Positions 60,614 to 64,000 of a DNA stretch of 64,000 bases are shown piece after piece. The DNA is taken from assembly GCA_036227345.1 (NCBI GenBank), contig CP109468.1, positions 1,798,001 through 1,862,000 on the forward strand. The letters are read 5' to 3'. Origin of the DNA: Streptomyces sp. NBC_01463. GTDB taxonomy: Bacteria > Actinomycetota > Actinomycetes > Streptomycetales > Streptomycetaceae. The notes beneath the pieces were generated by a model that saw only the letters and a program-made list of their open reading frames with translations, was not told the origin of the DNA and did no database searches. Numbering within the stretch: position 1 is the first letter of the stretch; each line of letters begins with the position of its first letter. Both the position numbers and the translations under genes were made by a program.

Positions 60614-61342
60614 ATGACGATCGAAACGACTCAGGCCGGCATGACCGCCGAGGCCGAGGCCCTGTTCTCCACCATGTCCACGATGCGCGCGATGCGCCGC
60701 CTCAAGCCGGAGCCCGTGCCGGACGAGACGATCGAGCAGCTGATACAGGCCGCCGTCTGGGGTCCCAGCGGCGGCAACATGCAGTGTTACGAGTACGTGG
60801 TGGTGACCGACCGCGAGGTGATGGCGCGTCTGGCGCCGCTGTGGAAGCGGTGCGTGGACGCCTATCTGGCGACGACCGGAAAGTACGCGCCGAAGGGCAT
60901 GGACGATGCGGCGTACGGCCGGATGGTCGCCGCCATCGAGTACCAGCGCGACCACTTCGCCGACACGCCGGCGCTGATCGTGCCCTGCTACCGGTTCCCT
61001 GAGCCCCGGATGGAGGAGGAGGGCCTGGCCGCGTACGCGCAGGCGCTCGGTCCTGCGGGTGTCGAGCACATGATGACCACGCAGACCCGCTTCCAGGCGC
61101 TCGCCGAGGGCTCCTGCGTGTATCCCGGTGTCCAGAACATCCTGCTCGCCGCCCGCGCGCTGGGCCTCGCGGCGAACGTCACCATCTGGCACCTGATGCT
61201 GGAGCAGGAGTGGAAGGAGGCGCTGGGCATCCCCGAGGACATGGAGACCTTCGCCGCGATTCCCGTCGGATGGCCGCAGGGCAACTTCGGACCGATCCGC
61301 CGCCGCCCGGTGGCCGAGGTCATCCACCGCGACCGCTGGTAG
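60614..61342 (+). CDS. Nitroreductase family protein
   Basis: FMN-dependent oxidoreductase of 242 residues. MSTMRAMRRLKPEPVPDETIEQLIQAAVWGPSGGNMQ near residues 20-56 carries the FMN-binding R-x-x-R/R and PSGGN motifs, and WPQGNFGPIRRRP near 223 is the C-terminal FMN contact. TAAACT lies 8 nt before the ATG, with no ribosome binding site, so it is probably leaderless. Ends at a strong terminator. Confidence 0.93.
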   Translation: MTIETTQAGMTAEAEALFSTMSTMRAMRRLKPEPVPDETIEQLIQAAVWGPSGGNMQCYEYVVVTDREVMARLAPLWKRCVDAYLATTGKYAPKGMDDAAYGRMVAAIEYQRDHFADTPALIVPCYRFPEPRMEEEGLAAYAQALGPAGVEHMMTTQTRFQALAEGSCVYPGVQNILLAARALGLAANVTIWHLMLEQEWKEALGIPEDMETFAAIPVGWPQGNFGPIRRRPVAEVIHRDRW

Positions 61343-61350
61343 CACCCGCC

Positions 61351-61384
61351 GTCCGGACCCCGCCCGGCGCGGCGGGGTCCGGAC
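61351..61384 (+). terminator. Terminator after the nitroreductase gene
   Basis: A perfect 14-bp stem (61351-61364 with 61371-61384) around a 6-nt loop, 9 bp after the stop codon. Confidence 0.85.
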
Positions 61385-61562
61385 GGTCCGACACCTCTCC
61401 CGTTCCGAGCTCAACTCCATTGGAGTGAAAGGGAGTTCGACACGCGGGGCGTTCGTTGTCATGCCCCGAACAGATGGTTACCCTGAGCGGGCTTCGCGAC
61501 CCCTGCGCCCACCCCACCCGGGCCCGGGGGCCGTTCTTCTCCCCCACAGAGCAGGAGCAGGT

Positions 61563-63116
61563 ATGCCCACACGCGCCGCCGCCCACACCAAGGCCCGCGC
61601 CTCCGTGCTGGCGGCCCTCACCGCCACCGTCCTGGCCGCGACCGGCACCCCGGCCCTCGCCTCGACGGACCCCGGGCACCCGATGAACCGGGCGTTCGAA
61701 CGGGCCGCCGCGCAGTACGACGTGCCGCGCGATCTGCTCGCCGCCGTCGGCTACGGCGAGACCCGGCTCGACGGCCACTCCGGGCGCCCCAGCCAGGCCA
61801 ACGGCTTCGGCGTGATGCACCTGGTCAGCAACCCCGAGAACCGCACGCTGGAGCGGGCCGCCGGCCTCACCGGCGAACCCCTTGCCGCGCTCCGCACCGA
61901 CACCGCGGCCAACATCCTGGGCGGGGCCGCGGTGCTGCGCGGTTACGCGGACAAGCTCGGGCTCGACGCCCGGGACCGCGACGACCTCGGCGCCTGGTAC
62001 CCGGCCGTCGCCCGGTACGGCGGCAGCGAGGGACCGGCCGCCGCCCTCTACGCCGACACCGTCTACACCTTCCTGGCGGACGGGCTCGACGCCGTCACCC
62101 CGGACGGCGAGCACGTCTCGGTGACGGGACGTCCGGTGTCCCCGCACAAGGGCGCGCTCACCGCGGCGGACACGAGCACCCGGAGCGCCGACTACCCCTC
62201 GGCCCTGTGGGTCCCGGCCGATCCGAACAACTTCGCCACGGGGCGCACGGCGGCCATCGACAAGGTGGTCATCCATGTCACGCAGGGCTCGTACGCGGGC
62301 TCGATCAGCTGGTTCCAGGACCCGGCGTCCGAGGTCAGCTCCCACTACGTGGTGCGCTCGTCGGACGGCCAGATCACCCAGATGGTGCGCGACAGCGACA
62401 CCGCGTACCACGCGCGGAGCGCCAACGCCTCGGCGCTCGGCATCGAGCACGAGGGGTTCATCGACGACCCGTCCTGGTTCACCGACTCGATGTACCGGTC
62501 CTCGGCCGCCCTGACCGCGTACCTGTGCGGGCGGTACGGCATCCCGAAGGACCGGGCGCACATCATCGGGCACAGCGAGGCGCCGGGCAACGACCACACC
62601 GACCCCGGCCCGTACTGGGACTGGACCCGCTACATGGAGCTGGTCGCCGGGAGCACCGGCGGCTCCCCCGGCGCGGACGGGCTGAGCTTCGCCGCGTACG
62701 CCACCCAGCGCAGCGGTTCGACGAACACCCAGGTCACGGCCGTCCAGACGCTTCTGAACGCGCAGGGCTACCCGGCGGGCGAGGCGGACGGCAGCTTCGG
62801 CCCCGCCACCCAGGCGGCGGTGACGGCGTTCCAGGCGGCGCACGGGCTGGAGTCCGACGGCGTCGTGGGCGCCAGGACCTGGACCGCGCTGCTGTCGGCC
62901 GGAGACACCTCCACCCTCGCCGAGGGCGCGTCGGGCGACGGTGTGAAGCGGCTCCAGCGGGCGCTGACCGCGGCGCTCGGCTCGACGGTCGGCGTGGACG
63001 GGAGCTTCGGACCCGCGACGGCGACCGCGCTGCGCGGCTACCAGACGGGGCGGGGGCTGACGGCCGACGGGATCGCGGGGCCGGACACCTGGGCGGCGCT
63101 TCAGGCGGGCCGCTGA
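61563..63116 (+). CDS. Secreted N-acetylmuramoyl-L-alanine amidase with two peptidoglycan-binding domains
   Basis: A 517-residue cell-wall hydrolase. Sec signal (about 1-34), a helical lytic-transglycosylase-like segment (about 42-175; YDVPRDLLAAVGYGETRLDG with a Glu at the usual position), an Amidase_2 domain (about 228-360) and two PG_binding_1 repeats (about 400-455 and 462-516). Zinc ligands are in VIHVTQG near 239 and HSEAPGNDHTDPGPYW near 338; Glu in GIEHEGF near 297 fits the family. Cuts between muramic acid and L-Ala. ATG with AGGAG upstream. Confidence 0.93.
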   Translation: MPTRAAAHTKARASVLAALTATVLAATGTPALASTDPGHPMNRAFERAAAQYDVPRDLLAAVGYGETRLDGHSGRPSQANGFGVMHLVSNPENRTLERAAGLTGEPLAALRTDTAANILGGAAVLRGYADKLGLDARDRDDLGAWYPAVARYGGSEGPAAALYADTVYTFLADGLDAVTPDGEHVSVTGRPVSPHKGALTAADTSTRSADYPSALWVPADPNNFATGRTAAIDKVVIHVTQGSYAGSISWFQDPASEVSSHYVVRSSDGQITQMVRDSDTAYHARSANASALGIEHEGFIDDPSWFTDSMYRSSAALTAYLCGRYGIPKDRAHIIGHSEAPGNDHTDPGPYWDWTRYMELVAGSTGGSPGADGLSFAAYATQRSGSTNTQVTAVQTLLNAQGYPAGEADGSFGPATQAAVTAFQAAHGLESDGVVGARTWTALLSAGDTSTLAEGASGDGVKRLQRALTAALGSTVGVDGSFGPATATALRGYQTGRGLTADGIAGPDTWAALQAGR

Positions 63117-63126
63117 CGGCCTGAAC

Positions 63127-63173
63127 GCGCCTCGTGAGGCGCCCCGCCGTCCGGCGGGCGCCTCACGAGGCGC
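63127..63173. terminator. Bidirectional terminator between the amidase and NTF2 genes
   Basis: A perfect 16-bp stem (63127-63142 with 63158-63173) extended inward by CCCGCCG/CGGCGGG with one bulge. It overlaps the end of the convergent NTF2-like gene. Confidence 0.85.
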
Positions 63174-63567
63174 TGAGCGGCGTGCGCCGGGCGATGACCT
63201 TGCGGTAGCTGATGCGCCAGCCGCGCTCGCCCCGCACGACCAGGTCCTCGTAGGTGACGCTGCCGCTGGTGCCGTCGGCGTTGACGCCGATGCCCTTGGA
63301 GCGGGCGGCCACCCGGCCGTCGCCGAGGTCGGTGAGCACGATGTTCGTGACGTGGTGCCCGACCGGGTTGAGCGCGCCCATGGCGAGCGCCGCGTCCCGG
63401 AAGGCGTCCACGCCGATCAGTGAACCGTGCCCGAGGTCCGTGATGTCGTAGACGACGTCGTCGGTGAACAGCTCCTCCAGCCGGTGGAGTTCACCGTCGT
63501 CGACCAGGTGCCCGTGCAGGGCGATCAGTTCCATGACCGCCAGGCGGTCATCGGTCTCCAGTGCCAT
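63163..63567 (-). CDS. NTF2-like (SnoaL_4-type) protein
   Basis: A 134-residue protein of the NTF2-like fold resembling small polyketide cyclases and dehydratases: AVMELIALHGHLVDDGELHRLEELFTDDVVYDI near residues 10-42 and GHHVTNIVLTDLGDGRVAARSKG near 70-92 are the standard pattern. His/Asp positions compatible with catalysis are present (GHGSL, GHHVTN). Substrate unknown. The ATG has GAAGGGAAG upstream. Confidence 0.87.
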   Translation of the reverse strand: MALETDDRLAVMELIALHGHLVDDGELHRLEELFTDDVVYDITDLGHGSLIGVDAFRDAALAMGALNPVGHHVTNIVLTDLGDGRVAARSKGIGVNADGTSGSVTYEDLVVRGERGWRISYRKVIARRTPLSAS

Positions 63568-63616
63568 GCGCTTCCCTTCGCCGGTACGGACGGCCCCGAC
63601 GGTACGCCCGCGGCGC

Positions 63617-64000
63617 TCAGTCCCGCGACGGCGTTCCGGCGCGTTCGTACCGCAGCTCCACGACCCCGTTGCCGAAGGTCCGGGTCCCCGTGAGCCGCAG
63701 CGCGGTCAGGGTGTCCGCCGAGGGGAACATGGGCTTGCCGCGGCCGATGAGGACCGGGTGGACGTAGACCCAGTACTCGTCGATCAGGTCGAGCTCCGCG
63801 AAGGACGCGGCGAGGCCGGCGCCGCCGACCGACAGGTCTCCGCCGGGCTGTTCCTTCAGCGCCATGACCTCTTCGCGCACGACCTCGTGGACGACCGTGG
63901 TGTTCCAGTCCGCCCGCTCCAGTGTCCGGGAGTAGACGTACTTCGGCATGTTCCGCCAGATGACGGCGAAATCGGCCATCGGCCCGGCGTTGGCGGGGTC
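63617..64000 (-). CDS. Dihydrofolate reductase/RibD family protein (N terminus outside the window)
   Basis: The last 127 codons of a DHFR-like RibD_C domain protein; the frame stays open to the window edge. Seen are KYVYSRTLERADWNT, GGDLSVGGAGLAASFAELDLIDEYWVYVHPVLIGRGKPMF (core VGGAGLAASF and HPVLIGRGKPMF) and a C-terminal TFGNGVVELRYER strand, typical of the YyaP/YwjB branch. Likely an NADPH-dependent reductase of unknown substrate rather than true DHFR. Confidence 0.9.
   Translation of the reverse strand, partial: DPANAGPMADFAVIWRNMPKYVYSRTLERADWNTTVVHEVVREEVMALKEQPGGDLSVGGAGLAASFAELDLIDEYWVYVHPVLIGRGKPMFPSADTLTALRLTGTRTFGNGVVELRYERAGTPSRD

Overview
The window is actinobacterial and most likely from a Streptomyces. 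It is very GC-rich with strong third-position bias, uses many GTG starts and apparently leaderless transcripts, and carries typical Streptomyces families: NCS2 purine permeases, DUF5709, TerD, TIGR03086, deazaflavin-type nitroreductases and chitin/chitosan hydrolases. About 60 genes were called. No tRNA, rRNA, CRISPR array, insertion sequence or prophage was seen.

Layout. (a) 1-1.9 kb: the tail of a MobA-like transferase and malate synthase aceB. (b) 1.9-10.4 kb: a secreted GH18 chitinase and an Fn3 lipoprotein, both with DasR-type (dre-like) sites, then an amidohydrolase, a TIGR03086 protein, an alpha/beta hydrolase and two GH46 chitosanases flanking a small SH3 protein. (c) 10.5-17.7 kb: a minus-strand purine-catabolic operon (uraD, uraH, urate oxidase, permease, 8-oxoguanine deaminase, second permease), preceded by a small HTH protein coupled to a thiamine-binding-like protein. 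(d) 17.8-26.5 kb: a lactonase, a divergent GntR regulator, an aminosugar-type ABC importer with an intracellular GH20 hexosaminidase, and a CBM3-GH16 secreted enzyme. (e) 26.6-32.5 kb: hyi, tartronate semialdehyde reductase, katA and gcl. (f) 32.7-43.3 kb: housekeeping and accessory genes (zinc-ribbon/nuclease-like protein, GNAT, two AMP-forming ligases, GAF-LuxR regulator, AlkZ-like protein, DMT permease, TerD, small conserved proteins). (g) 43.3-54.7 kb: a ten-unit minus-strand sulfur region with two cysteine-containing leader peptides, a ROK regulator, flavin reductase, sulfonate-type ABC importer, FMN monooxygenase, a fused ABC exporter and an aldo/keto reductase. (h) 55-64 kb: a secreted nuclease, an orphan ACP-ketosynthase-hydrolase cassette, two flavin/deazaflavin oxidoreductases, a cell-wall amidase, an NTF2 protein and a truncated DHFR-like gene.

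How it works together. Urate oxidase, HIU hydrolase and OHCU decarboxylase take urate to allantoin. Allantoin breakdown, whose genes are not in the window, yields glyoxylate. Glyoxylate is used by aceB (to malate) or by gcl, hyi and the reductase (to glycerate). Catalase would remove the peroxide made by urate oxidase. Promoter reading supports this as two regulons. A box of the form TCAACA-N3-TGTTGA overlaps the -35 of the uraD operon and of katA, with a weaker copy at aceB. A tandem TTCCG-N5-CGGAA pair spaced 21 bp sits just downstream of the -10 of both hyi and gcl. The chitin genes form a separate DasR-like network, and the sulfur operon looks controlled by cysteine-sensing leader translation.
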